DNA from: Adineta ricciae
Lineage: Eukaryota; Rotifera; Eurotatoria; Adinetida; Adinetidae
Reading direction: 5' to 3'
Assembly: GCA_905250025.1 (NCBI GenBank)
Contig: CAJNOJ010000328.1
Span: 20,794-84,793 of the forward strand
DNA length: 64,000 nucleotides
This document shows, in pieces, positions 1 through 11,689 of the stretch (positions are counted from its first letter, which is position 1; every line of letters begins with the position of its first letter). Both the position numbers and the translations under genes were made by a program. Below the pieces are notes generated by a model. The model did no database searches and was not told where the DNA came from. It was given only the letters and a program-made list of their open reading frames with translations.

Positions 1-468
1 CCGGTGTTTTCCATCTCAGTTCCGCTCTGGTTTCAGCGGTTGGAACGATCGACCTGGGTATAAGGAAGATCATACATATGAAAAAAATGAACCATTCAGA
101 TTGAAGTCCATACTTTAATGTCAATACTAAGACTTAAACCACTTGCTTGTAAAGGCTAATCTGACCTTAATTATTGATTCCTTGTACGGAAAAGACAACA
201 ACTAGCGAAGAGTTCTAGAAGGTTGAAGTACTATTAAATATTTGAAATTGGCTTTACCAGAAACAGATAACTATATTTTACTATAATGATACACACCAAT
301 GCAAAGATAATGGGTATAGTATGAACTAATGAACTTTTCTCTGGTTCACATCAACTTAGATTTACTTCATATGAACACGGCGCAGTAGCGGCACATTCTT
401 AACGACGGTAGTCTACTCTAATCCCTGTTCGATGCAAAAAATTCTAGATCAAGTTTCATGATTTATAT
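1..468. other. No gene seen at left edge
   Basis: AT-rich sequence with no open frame that looks coding on either strand. It lies downstream of the minus-strand gene that follows. Confidence 0.5.
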
Positions 469-1770
469 TCAAAATATATAGCTCATGAATAACTTACGAT
501 GATTTCTTCGTTGTATAAATGAAAATTGTGATGATCTTATATGTGTTAATAAAGCAATCAGTTTGGACATAACCTTAATAGTAAGTGGAGCAATAAATTT
601 CAGAATAGTATTAATTCCACCAATAAGACTAACAATAGTTGTGATAATATAAACAATGTTAATTTCTTTTTCATAAGTAAATGAAAAAAATGATGGTTTA
701 CATTTATGATAAAATTCGTCAAATGAATAAGAAAAATTCCATTCTTCAATCATCATTTCATTAAAAATTGTTTCAACTGATGTCGATGGAGAATATCGAC
801 TAAATAACGTTGAATTAAGTGGAGTTACAGAGAAAGGTATTGTAACACCAATTGTATAGAAAATCTCTCGTAGTTGATTTAAACAAGTCTCTTTAAACCA
901 ACATGTCATTGATGATTTTAATACAGAATCAACAATAGAACAACCACCATGTATTCCTTCAAGTTGCCAATGAATCTGGAATATTTGTTTATCGTCACTT
1001 ATTCCGTAATCAAAACTACATGTTGAATCAAGAATACAATTACATTCGACGTTATTTTCATTTAAACCAAACCGAGGACCCACTTCAATATCTAGAGATA
1101 TTAGTTTGTCATAATTATTTAAACCCAATATTAAATGAAGATAAGTATTCATTTGCATATTACTTAAATATTGATTACTATGAAGTAATATATTAGTTAA
1201 AGACATTCTATAAAGAAAGTCAGTTCGTGTTAATGTATAAAATGTATTATTTAATGAATTAACTTGTAAAATAAATGAATTATTTGACAAGAGTTGAGAA
1301 TTAATAAAATTTCTTGCTAAAAATTTTTGAATTGCATCATTTATTGTTATATTTATAATATTACAAAATGTTGATAATGTTTGAAAATATGATGAGGCTA
1401 TTGATAAAAAATTAAGTGTTACATCCGAACTATTTCTTGGAGGAAAACTTTGATACCACCATGATTGAATAAAATCACTTGAACATATTTGATGATATTT
1501 GACTTGAATTTTAAGAAAATCTTCATATGGTATAGATATTTGAGTACATGGGCATATTAACGTTGATGAATATTGCTTTTCTAACATTTCATATTCTTTT
1601 ATAGATGGACTCGAAATATGTTTATTGATTGTTTGATTTACAAAATTTGCTGATAAAATAATAATACATAATGAAATAAACATTGAAATAATATATAATC
1701 GCGTTGCTAAAACACTATGATAAATACGGATAGGATTACGAGAATGTTTAATATATAAATTAAAATTCAT
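469..1770 (-). CDS. Two-pass membrane protein with cysteine-rich ectodomain (copy 1)
   Basis: Single open frame of 433 residues. A hydrophobic segment at about residues 24-46 and a second at about 372-400 bracket a long predicted extracellular region rich in N-x-S/T sites and cysteines. Shared blocks with the next gene include a C-x-C motif before SIPYEDF/SIPYEKF and a CSSDF block at about residues 70-105. The second hydrophobic segment holds a Gly-Gly (SLIGG). Two membrane passes, a Cys-rich ectodomain and Gly-Gly in the last helix recall the layout of DEG/ENaC channels, but I see no diagnostic motif of that family, so the function is unassigned. It lies in tandem with, and on the same strand as, its paralogue about 90 bp away. 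Confidence 0.7.
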   Translation of the reverse strand: MNFNLYIKHSRNPIRIYHSVLATRLYIISMFISLCIIILSANFVNQTINKHISSPSIKEYEMLEKQYSSTLICPCTQISIPYEDFLKIQVKYHQICSSDFIQSWWYQSFPPRNSSDVTLNFLSIASSYFQTLSTFCNIINITINDAIQKFLARNFINSQLLSNNSFILQVNSLNNTFYTLTRTDFLYRMSLTNILLHSNQYLSNMQMNTYLHLILGLNNYDKLISLDIEVGPRFGLNENNVECNCILDSTCSFDYGISDDKQIFQIHWQLEGIHGGCSIVDSVLKSSMTCWFKETCLNQLREIFYTIGVTIPFSVTPLNSTLFSRYSPSTSVETIFNEMMIEEWNFSYSFDEFYHKCKPSFFSFTYEKEINIVYIITTIVSLIGGINTILKFIAPLTIKVMSKLIALLTHIRSSQFSFIQRRNHRKLFMSYIF

Positions 1771-1860
1771 TATTTTAGTTTCTATTTTGCGAAAAAAATG
1801 TATGAAACGATTTTGATTTGTTTCATCTAGAAAAAAAAGATTTTTAGTTTTATTTGATAT

Positions 1861-3246
1861 TTAATATTTATTTGAAATTATACCTTGAGATTGATTCATT
1901 TCTTGTGTTTGTTTTAAACAAAATCGTTCTTTTAAAAAGAAAAACAATTGAATAATCAATGGAGAAATTATACGTAATATTGCTGTTATACCTCCAAAAA
2001 GACTAATAAATATAGTTAAAATGTAAATCCAATTAAAACGATTTAAATAAGTGTAATGACAACTATTTGGTAAACATTCTGAATAATATTGAGTATAATT
2101 TGTTTGATTAAATATATTTTCAATGAAAAGTTCATTAATAAGGTATTCAATTTTTGTTTGCGGATTAAAACGAGTTATTAATGATTGATTAAGAATTGAA
2201 ATATTAATTTTAGTTGAATAAGATAAAAGAAGAATATTTAAACATAATTCATTATAAAAACATTCTAATGTTGATGACAATGTCATTTGAACTGGTAAAC
2301 AATCAATTATTATACCAGATACACTTTCATTTATTTCAATTTTATTCATATCATAAATTCCAAATTTTTCCGAAATATTATATAGATAAAGATTACCAGG
2401 TAAAGGACATGAACCGTTATTTTTACAAGAACAGGGTATTGTGGAATTTTTTGATATATATTTGTTTCCAATGATCCCAATATGACTAGATATGTTTATT
2501 TCAGATGAAACAAAAATAGGTTTAGATGATTGTGATAAACCAAATTTATCTGTTACAACAATATAATTTGTTAATAATCCTGTTATTAATTCATTCGCTT
2601 GAGTTATTCTTTGAATGATTGTTCTCGATTGTATAAAATTCGATGATATTGTTCGAAGTAATAAATTCAAAGTAGCTACAACTTTTGCTTCTAAGAATTC
2701 TTCACTTAGTAACATTGAAGTAATTAAATAAGAATTATTAAATTGATTAAGTGCATTTAGAACTGTAGTTTTTGTATTTTGACAAAAGATTCTAATTAAT
2801 TGCCACATGGAACTTAGACTTGTTCGAACATCTATTGGCCAAATTACTGTTGAATCTGCTTTAAATATAAAATCAATCCATTCTTGAGAAATAAAATCAC
2901 TTGAACACACTTGATGAAATGATGGAATTGTTTTAACAAATTTTTCATAAGGAATTGAACATTTCGTACATGTACATTGTAAACTATTGCTATACTGTTT
3001 TAGAAGATTTTTATAAACAGATTGTTTTGGAAATAATACAGTTTTAGTCTCAGTTTGTTGACTAAGTGAAGCGTATGTTGTTAAAATGATAAGGGAAATA
3101 AGAACAAGAATAATATATAGACGAGTTGATAAGATTTCACGACGAATAATCAATGGATCTGTTGATCGAGAATCGAAAGTATTCCATGTAATCCATTTTT
3201 TGCCAACAATTTTATATAAAGATTGCAATAACACTCTTACTTGCAT
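1861..3246 (-). CDS. Two-pass membrane protein with cysteine-rich ectodomain (copy 2)
   Basis: Single open frame of 461 residues, clearly paralogous to the 469-1770 gene. It has the same order of elements: basic N-terminus, first hydrophobic helix (about 41-62), the C-x-C then SIPYEKF block, CSSDFIS, a central Cys-rich N-glycosylatable region, and a C-terminal helix with SLFGG (about 408-436) followed by a short basic tail. Identity is highest around both helices and the first cysteine block and low in the centre, as in a tandem duplicate whose ectodomain diverged fast. It ends 90 bp upstream of copy 1. No intron is evident. Function unknown; a ligand-gated channel-like topology is only a guess. 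Confidence 0.7.
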   Translation of the reverse strand: MQVRVLLQSLYKIVGKKWITWNTFDSRSTDPLIIRREILSTRLYIILVLISLIILTTYASLSQQTETKTVLFPKQSVYKNLLKQYSNSLQCTCTKCSIPYEKFVKTIPSFHQVCSSDFISQEWIDFIFKADSTVIWPIDVRTSLSSMWQLIRIFCQNTKTTVLNALNQFNNSYLITSMLLSEEFLEAKVVATLNLLLRTISSNFIQSRTIIQRITQANELITGLLTNYIVVTDKFGLSQSSKPIFVSSEINISSHIGIIGNKYISKNSTIPCSCKNNGSCPLPGNLYLYNISEKFGIYDMNKIEINESVSGIIIDCLPVQMTLSSTLECFYNELCLNILLLSYSTKINISILNQSLITRFNPQTKIEYLINELFIENIFNQTNYTQYYSECLPNSCHYTYLNRFNWIYILTIFISLFGGITAILRIISPLIIQLFFFLKERFCLKQTQEMNQSQGIISNKY

Positions 3247-5216
3247 GAAAAGATTTCTCTAAAATAGAAATATTTTCAAGATTTATTCAAATTTATAAAG
3301 AGAAAAGAAACGAACTATTTTCCAACATTTTCATAACGATTTATTAACTTGAGGGTGAGGATGCAGGATTTCTTGTCTCTTTTTACCCTCAAATCAAGAT
3401 GAAATATCTCTTAGGTCTTGCCTAACAAACATCAAAGTCAAATCAGTCAATTAAATACAACGAACGCGCTTCCTTTTTAAAAACTCCGTATGATATAAAA
3501 CATTATCAGATGTCATTTAGTTTCTGCTGTATATACAGATTTCGTGATATAATTTTTGTAAGTTTTTCTAAGTAGGATGTGGAAGCAAAATGTTCTAGTG
3601 AAAATATAATGTAACTATTACTAAAAAAACATTGTAAATCAGGATCCTTTAAGGAAATACGAACTTTCTGATAAAAAAAGTTCAATATTAGAATAAAGGT
3701 TTTAAGGACAACAATTCATCTGGTAATATTTGAAGTAAAACAAAAGCAGATTGACGTATGTTATGTTAGAATAGAATTTGAGTTTTTTCTGAATGGATTC
3801 ATCTGATGATTAGACTAGCTTCGGACCAAGATGCAACTTGACGAACTCTATCGAATGAATACTTCAGAAACTGTATTTGAATCTATCATAGTGATAAGAA
3901 TCACTAAATAGTAACTCATTGTTAATGAATTTACTATACCCAAAACATATTGACTTAGAGGTTAGATCAGGTTAAATTAATGTTATATAGATCAAAATAG
4001 AACTCGATGAGATCAATCGATTGAGTGTCAAGGATGCTATGCTCAAGTAGATTATAACCAACAAAGGTTTTTCTGAATAAATTTAAGACACGATAATAGA
4101 AGGAAAAACAAAATATGTGTGCTATTTTTTTTTGAAACACGTTTCTATTTATCAAACAAATAAGAAAATATACACTTTGTTTTCATGAACAGCTGTCAAA
4201 ATATAAAATGAAAGAATGATTAAGAAAAATACACTGACCAATGAGACAAATAAATTACCAGAAATCATTCATGATACAAATGATAAATAATCTAAACGTA
4301 AGAATTTTTTCTTCGTCAACACAACAAATCATTGAAAATTTTATTCAATTATGAATACTTTTGGTCCTTATACCAAAATTCAATATATATATATTCTATT
4401 GCTAAATATTATTGTGGACGAGATGCATTTCGATCAACATTTAAAAGTATTACTGTAGTTTCAAAAGTAAGATTATTGTGCAACGTAGAAATTCATTCAA
4501 AACTCACACATGCTTATACATCATTCTAATATTATATACAATAATAAAATTGGCTTTCATATCATAGGAAAAATTTCAAGAATATCTTTCAATTGAATTC
4601 TACTAACTAATCAATCCTGTAAAAATTATGTTCCAAGAATCGTTTCTTGTGCGAAACTCGATTTTCATCGTTTACTGTTAAGCTCATGAAGTAAGTTACA
4701 TTATTTGAAGTAATCTTCTGTTTAAAGTATTGATGTTTAAAGACTTCGTTTTTATATAATTTGATATAATGAAGAAATTTGTTGCGTGTAAACAACAGAA
4801 AAGGAGGAAAGTACAATCATGCAAGGAAGACAAGACGTATTTCCCCCCAAAAGAGTCTACGAATTCTTTCTATGTCAGTATCAAAATAATATCACAACAG
4901 GCCACTTATCGTTCAATAAATTTTATTCTGGAATAACTACGTATACACTTTATAAATCATATAATCGTAAAAGTGACGTAAGAATGTATCAACACACCTA
5001 TATTTATTTTGTACCTAAATAGTCGCTTGATATAGAACAATATACATGGATCAGCATAGTGAGAATATTTGAGAAAAAAGGTACTATTTCGTTTATAATT
5101 ACGCCGAAATATGATTTTATCATTACATTCGATATTTTCTGTCCAATTGAAACAATAAAGACAAACCTTACTTTATACAGTGTTTTACGAGTATATATTT
5201 ATTTTTCGCTACATAC
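3247..5216. other. Intergenic AT-rich stretch
   Basis: Only short open frames without recognisable domains or good splice context. A short telomere-like tract (GAGGGTGAGG) is at 3351-3360. I see no gene here. Confidence 0.5.
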
Positions 5217-5604
5217 ATGTTAAGATCCTTTATTCCACAAAATACTATCACCATACGTGAATATTCTGGTAAGTTTAATATTTTCTCGATAAATTAGTAT
5301 TATAGTGCTCTTTTTTATTCTTTCAGGACTTGGTCAAAGAAAACAGTTTTATAGAAAGTATCCTCTAGAATTAGTTGGAATTATAGCTCCCAAAGAATTT
5401 TATCAATCAATAGATACTATTAATTATGTACGTGGAAGAACATTCACCAGAAAAACTCTTGCGGTGTGTCTTTTGTTTACAATTCTTTTCGTGGGATCTA
5501 TAATAACGATTCTTGGCGGAGTATTAACAGCATTTACATCTCGACCAGTATGGATTACTTTGTTGTCAATCGGAGGTACAATGTTTGCAATTCCCACTCT
5601 GTAA
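5217..5604 (+). CDS. Small two-exon membrane protein, possibly truncated
   Basis: Exon 1 (5217-5268) starts with ATG and ends at G|GTAAGT. A 58-nt intron (5269-5326) ends in TTCTTTCAG. Exon 2 (5327-5604) continues in phase to a stop, giving about 109 residues. The product has a soluble N-terminal half and two hydrophobic stretches (about residues 66-91 and 96-109). The second is cut short by the stop, so the gene may be truncated or have a further exon. A run of A residues and repeat-like DNA follow directly. No family recognised. Confidence 0.45.
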
Positions 5605-6349
5605 AAAAAACCGGGTTATAAGGAACTATCTAAGGTTCTAGCATAGATTCAGAACCTTTTAAGGTTTCATTCGTTTAACAATAAACCATCAAAAGGTTTT
5701 CGACAGTTTAAAGAACTATTTAAGAAAACCAAATGGTTTGGTACACCCAAAAGGGTTTTAGTTTGCACTACTTTTCCAAATACGGAATCTTCACAGATAA
5801 AAAATGCTTCCAGACNCGAAGAGAAATTATGATCGATCAGTCAAACGATTAAAACATAAATTTCGACTCACCAACATAGTATTACGTAAAACAGATAAAT
5901 CCAAAGTATTCCATTTAGGAAAGATCGATGATTATAAGAAAAAATCTAACGATTATATGGATAAAACACAAGCATATCGAATACGTCAATGAATGTCCTT
6001 TAAAAGACGTCTTTTCAAAAATGTCCTCGGGTTTTTGTCCTTCAGAAAAATGTGTTCCGGAATTTTGTCATTTAAAAGATGTCTTTGAAAGTAACGTCTT
6101 CCACAAAATGTCTTTCGAAAAAAGGTCTCGTATATAAAAAAATGTCCTTTACTTTTATGGCAACGCACGAAGCGAAATTGGTGGAAAGATAGATGACGTT
6201 ATGGTAAGAAAATACCGGTAACGATCTCATTATATAGAGGATCGGACAAGAATGGTATGAAGGATAGAGAAAGAGAAAATTTTTATATCATAATTGAATC
6301 CATTGTGATCGTGATCAGATTCCAGAATAGACATAGTTGGTATTTATAA
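5605..6349. repeat. Degenerate short repeats
   Basis: From about 5990 to 6160 a loose unit with ATGTCCTTT/ATGTCTTTC-type words recurs every 20-40 bp. From 5600 to 5760 there are variants of AAGGTTCTAG/AAGGTTTC. A single N at 5816 marks an assembly join. No gene is seen. Confidence 0.4.
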
Positions 6350-8125
6350 ATGGAAACCATCGGCTCGATATTCATTGATGATGCGTCGTCGTCTTCACCA
6401 TCTTTTTTACGAAGATCTTCTTCATCTTCATCTACTTCGTCTTCATCTACATCACCTAAACCCTCAATTACAAAAAAACAACATCAAATAAACGAAAATT
6501 GATGTTATGTATCGAAGGATATCAATATCAATTCAATGATTTCAATAAAAATAAAACTATGAAACTTTGGCGTTGTGCAAAGCGAGATTGCGGCGTACTT
6601 TTACATACCTATCTCAATGATGAATTTAAATGTTTTTCTGGAAAGAAGGTTAACCATACGCATTTGCCAAATCCTGCTGCGATAGAAATACGTGACGCGA
6701 AAGAGAAAATGCGACAAAGAGCGGAAAAAGAATTAGCACCATTACAAGAAATTGCTGAACAAGAGATTCGAAATGGTTTGTTAAGCGGTGATGCTTTAGC
6801 TAATCTACCAAATATCTTCGAAATCGGTAAAGTATAAAAATATCTGCGACGAATATCAACAATATGTTCCTTTTTGTTAGGTTGGGGTTTAGGCCACATT
6901 CGTCGAAAACAGATTCCACCAATACCAAATTCAGCATCTTTTATCATACCAGATTCATATACGAAAGATCATCTTGGTGCTAATACTCTATTACTAAACG
7001 ACAGTGAAAATCCGCAGTTCAAAGTCGATTCATCAGACGGTATACGACCGTCAGGAAGAGTTTTAATGTGGTCGTCAGACATTCAACTTCGTTTGTTATT
7101 CAACAGTGAACGGCTACACATGGATAGTACTTTTTCAACTTCACCTCCACATTTTGAACAGGTCTTCATTATACAATCAATACATCATGGAACATGTAAG
7201 CTTTATTTGCGATACAAAACTGCATGAAAATAAAAAATTCTTATCCTATTGTATTATTTTCTGTTTACTAAAGGTGTACCAGCCGTCTATGCGTTTCTTC
7301 CTGGTCGAAAAGCACAAACATACTTATACCTATTCAATGTTTTATTTAATCAAGCGAAAAAATTTAATCAAGAATTGGATCCTGTCAACATAATGACGGA
7401 TTTTGAGTCGGGTCTTATAAAAGCAATTTCAATTGGGGTACGCCTATAATCGAAAATAGTACAAATTTTGCTAATACATTACTTTTTATGTAGTTTTCGG
7501 AAAGAACCACCCAAAAAGGATGCTTTTTTCATTTTTGTCAATCCATTTATAGACATGTTCAGTGGTTGGGTTTATCATCAAGTTACATTAATCTTATGAT
7601 TCGAAATGTTATTAAACAAGCAATGGCGTTGGCATTAGTACCTCCATCGTGTGTTCAAGTTTTGTTTAGTGAACTTGGTGAAGAACTAACTGACGACGAA
7701 CGTGAGGAAATTTCTGGTCTGTTGAAATATATCGATAGACAGTGGATGCGCCAGATATCAACATGGAATGTATATGAGTTACCTGATCGAACAAACAACT
7801 ATAGTGAAGGTGATTGAAAATAAGTCAGTATTTGTTTACCGATTTTACTGTGGTATTTTTAGGCTATAACAATCGATTCAAAGAACGCTTACATAAGACT
7901 CACTCGAATATTTGGATATTTATGGATTCTATTCGACACGAAACAAATACAATTCATGATTTAATTCAGCAAATACACAGTGGAATGCCGCCTCGAACAA
8001 AAAGATCTCAAACTAGAACTGCTCAGCAACGTATGACCGAACTGTGTAATCGATTTAATCAAAATGAAATTACAATGAGAGATCTTTTACGTGGTCTTTC
8101 TTTTTATGTCGCTAACCAGAAATAA
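6350..8125 (+). CDS. FLYWCH/MULE-domain transposase, five exons, N-terminal frameshift
   Basis: Exons at 6350/6499-6826, 6881-7195, 7274-7437, 7494-7809 and 7863-8125. Introns are 54, 78, 56 and 53 nt, all GT...AG and in phase, giving 461 residues from the ATG at 6499. The first exon carries a FLYWCH zinc-finger-like domain (W-R-C...C...H-x-H over about residues 17-55). The rest is a Mutator-like (MULE) DDE domain: the first Asp in HMDST, the second in MTDFE, and the Glu in NNYSEG, which lies at the junction of exons 4 and 5. The block KGCFFHFCQ is typical of MULE proteins. A Ser-rich leader starting at ATG 6350 is in another frame. One extra A in the A7 run near 6471 would join it, so this is either a frameshift or a sequencing error. 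It could be an element gene or a domesticated host gene. No inverted repeats were found. Confidence 0.75.
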
Positions 8126-8433
8126 AATTTCAATATATTAGAACAAAGTCAAACATGTGTATTGTCTTGCCATCAGTTTTGCTAATACATATCTATCTTG
8201 TTCTCGTTACGTTCAGCTACAAGCTCATAGTTCCTGCATCATCAGTTTCATTCTATATAGGGCAACTTAAGGAAAAAGGAAGCTTAATGTTACAGGCATG
8301 GACATACACATGCCTTCACATCCTCCTCTCCATCTGTTTCTGTTATCTTCGATACACATTCTCTTTCGCATCGTTTCGAATAAACGGATTGCGATTCGTC
8401 GCTCGAGCGAAGGCAACGCTAATACTTAATCAA

Positions 8434-10054
8434 ATGGAAATCGACGAAATTTTGAGTGATTCTAAATCAGAATTAGAAACAGAGTTTGACGATTTGGATC
8501 TGTCTTCGACAGATGATGAAGAAGACGAAGACAGTGACATTTCAGTCCCAAATACTCGAAAAAGACATGCTCCTAGAAAATGGCGTTTATCTGGCTTCGA
8601 TCCAAAGTGCTTGGTATTTTCCGATAGGATGTCATGGCTTAGGAAAGAATTTGAAATTGGAGGAAAGAAACCATCTGACTATTTTCGAGCATTTTTTGAC
8701 AACGAACTAATGCAGAAAGTTTTTGAAGAAACCAACAATTATCAACAGCAAAATGTAGCAACAAATGTCGAAAAAACTGCAGCTTGGTACCATACGAATG
8801 TGGAATAATCGTATATCTTTTTCGCCACTACAATATTGATGGGATTGAATCAAAAGAATTACATAAAGGATTATTGGTCAACGAATAAACTGATTACAAC
8901 ATCAATTTCGGGGAACTTTTCACAAGGAATAGGTATCTTTCTATTATGCGATATCTCCATTTTGCTGATAATAACACAGAAGAAGAAGGCAAGCTCCGAA
9001 AGATCCAACCTATCATGGAGAATTTGAGAAAGGAATTCTAAAAAGCAGTAATTCCATGTGAGAATTTGTGTATCGATGAGAGCTCGATGCTATGGAAAGG
9101 ACGTCTCAGTTTCAAGCAATACATCCCATCGAAAAGACACCGCTTTGGCGTGAAGCTCTTCATGTTGTGTGATTGTGATACGAAATTCGTTCTGAACTTC
9201 ATCGTTTACACTGAAACAGAAACAGAACTCGACAATCACCCCGAAGTTGGAATGTCGGGCTCAGTAGTACTAACATTGGTGAAAATTATCTAAAGCAAAA
9301 CCATACCCTTTTCATCGATAATTGGTTTTCCAGTCCTACATTATTCAAAAGATTATTCGAAAAGAGAACAAAAGTTTGTGAAACAGTGAGGAAAAACAGG
9401 AATGGAATGACATCGTTTGAAAAACTCGCAAAAGGGCAACAAGCATATCGGACTATTGGTGAACTATTGGCACTCAAATGGATGGACAAAAGAGAGGTGC
9501 ACATGCTTACCACACTGCATGAACCTATCATGGTAGAAACTGGGAAGAACGATAGAGAAACAGGTAAAAAAATCAAGAAACCTCTCTGTATTACATAATA
9601 TAACAAAAACATGAGAGCAGTAGATCAAGTAGACATGCAAAACAGCTTCTCAGAATGCCTACGCAAAACACTAAAATGGTACAAGAAATTGTTTTTTCAC
9701 TTATTTGATATCACTGTGCAGAATTCATATGCCATGTTCAACATGAAAAACGAGAAAATTTTCCAACTTTCACAGTTTCGTTTCCAGCTTGCTCGAGAAC
9801 TCATTGAAGAATACGGATCAAAGCGGCCACATATGAGAGGAAGACCGTCAACCGATTCTCTGCTACGTCTCACTGCTCGTCATTTCATTGCTTTTATTCC
9901 AGGAGATAATGTTCAAAGACACTGTTTTGTTTGCAGTCATACAGTCAAGCGAGAAAGAAAACGAAGTGATACAAGATTTTATTGCCCGGATTGTGATGCT
10001 CCACTATGTAATCCCACCTGTTTCAAAGAATATCATACTTTGAGTGCTTTCTGA
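8434..10054 (+). pseudogene. PiggyBac transposase, decayed
   Basis: Starting at ATG 8434, an acidic Asp/Glu-Ser N-terminus is followed by the DDE_Tnp_1_7 core and a C-terminal Cys-rich finger (C-x2-C...C-x2-C...C). It aligns block by block with the intact piggyBac protein at 45978-47702, including QYIPSKRHRFGVKL. The three catalytic Asp positions are still visible, in CIDES (about 9071), FIDNW (about 9319) and VDQVDM (about 9630). The frame is broken after about 8808, again near 8930, by a stop near 9041, near 9293, and by a stop at 9596. It is therefore inactive unless supplied in trans. It lies only about 300 bp after the MULE gene. Confidence 0.85.
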
Positions 10055-10142
10055 TCTTCAGTTTTGATAAAGTTGACAAAAATATATCACTTTCGAAAAG
10101 TTAAAATAATCTCTATGTTTAATTTTTTTCTTAAAATAAGCT

Positions 10143-10159
10143 GGTCCTCAAAGGGTTAA
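10143..10159 (+). repeat. Right inverted repeat and TTAA of decayed piggyBac
   Basis: GGTCCTCAAAGGG followed by TTAA matches the right terminus of the intact piggyBac at 48105-48121. No matching left end was found between the MULE gene and 8434, so the left end is lost. Confidence 0.8.
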
Positions 10160-10980
10160 TATTATAATTGCTCATTTAGTATTATTATTACTCATCGCAC
10201 ATTATTATTGCTAAGTTTCGTTATTGCTCATTTGGGTTATCTTATTACTCATTTAAATATAAGTCCATAAAACTTAAAAAAAACGTATATATCTGATGAA
10301 AATATTATGATTCATTGACTCAAAGAAACGAATGTAAATGGGAAAAAGGAAATAGACAATTGCAATGATTCATAATGAAACATGTTTCGTTAGATATTAT
10401 TTATGTGATTGAAGTGTCACAATTGATTGATTTCGTAAATAGGATTGTACGGGGAAAAACCAAGTTACTTCTACAAACGATAAAAAGAAGTGAAATCAGT
10501 TATAAAGATATAAAATAAACTCGCACATTTCACGACCGTACTACACAGTTCACAAGTAAGTCTGATTTCTAATATTAATTCGACTGTAGTATTAAGACTT
10601 AAGAGAGTTTCATGAGACTATCGATGACTATGTCAGATATCGAAGCACTCGAGAGTGTGGGTGAGGATATTTTATCTTTTATCATTACGCGCACACCCTC
10701 ATCGTGTACGTAGAGCATGTACAAATCTGCTTGATATGGCATTGATAAGACTATGAGACAACATGGACTTTATGAAAAGGCTCTCATGAGTTGACACAGA
10801 CTATATGGGCAAAACAGGACATTGACCTCTCTCGTTTCGCTTTAGTTTTTGACGACAGTATCTTCTCTAACCAAATTCTTTTATCATAAACATATGTAAA
10901 AATGTTTGCTCTTTCTCATGCCATTTAATTAAAACTAAGTAATCAATTAGTTAATTGATTAAGCAAGAATTAGCTAATAT
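10160..10980. other. Intergenic, no gene seen
   Basis: AT-rich. It contains a GTGTGGGTGAGG tract at about 10655. No convincing coding frame. Confidence 0.4.
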
Positions 10981-10988
10981 CTCCCTAC

Positions 10989-11681
10989 TAGGGGTCGGAC
11001 AGTTCAGTTTAGTTCCAAAGAACTGAACTGTTTAAACAGTTCTTTTGATAGGAACTGAACTGTTTGTTTAGACAGTTCGTTTCAGAAGAANCAAGACTTT
11101 AGAAAGTCAGTGGGAGGCCAATGTACCGTTGACTCTATCGAATATCTTGATGCAGATGGTAATTAGGGGTCGGACAGTTCAGTTTAGTTCCAAAGAACTG
11201 AACTGGTTAAACAGTTCTTTTGATAGGAACTGAACTGTTTGTTTAGACAGTTCTTTTCAGAAGAACTGATGTCTGGCGATAGTTCTTCCTCAAGAACTGT
11301 TCCCATAACAGAACAATATTACTCACTACCCAGAAATGCAATTCCCAAAACAGAACACATGTGTACTGTTATGGGAATTATACTTCCGGGTAGTGAGCAA
11401 TATTGTTCTGTTATGGGAATTATACTTCCGGGTAGTGAGTAATATTGTTCTGTTATGGGAATTATACTTCCGGGTAGTGAGTAATATTGTTCTGTTATGG
11501 GAATTATACTTCCGGGTAGTGAGTAATATTGTTCTGTTATGGGAACAGTTCTTGAAGAAGAACTATCACCAGACATCAGTTCTTCTGAAAAGAACTGTCT
11601 AAACAAACAGTTCAGTTCCTATCAAAAGAACTGTTTAAACAGTTCAGTTCTTTGGAACTAAACTGAACTGTCCGACCCCTA
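10989..11681. mobile_element. Non-autonomous hAT-type MITE with internal tandem repeats
   Basis: The ends read TAGGGGTCGGACAG and its reverse complement, flanked on both sides by the exact 8-bp duplication CTCCCTAC (10981-10988 and 11682-11689). Eight-bp duplications and TA-x-GG-type ends are typical of hAT elements. The right arm (about 11515-11681) is almost the reverse complement of 11164-11330, so the unit can fold into a very long hairpin. The outer left end is an extra copy of the arm (10989-11090) separated from the inner copy by unrelated sequence containing an N (11091). The centre has about four copies of a 42-bp repeat (11368-11535). The repeat length is a multiple of three, so it creates artefactual open frames. 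Confidence 0.85.
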
Positions 11682-11689
11682 CTCCCTAC

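Noticed and set aside
8155..8433. Hydrophobic extension upstream of the piggyBac relic start
   Set aside because: The acidic MEIDEIL start at 8434 matches the family; the upstream part has no counterpart in the intact copy.
11239..11606. Open frames in several frames on both strands in the MITE
   Set aside because: They arise from the 42-bp tandem repeat (a multiple of three) and the inverted arms; no protein family.
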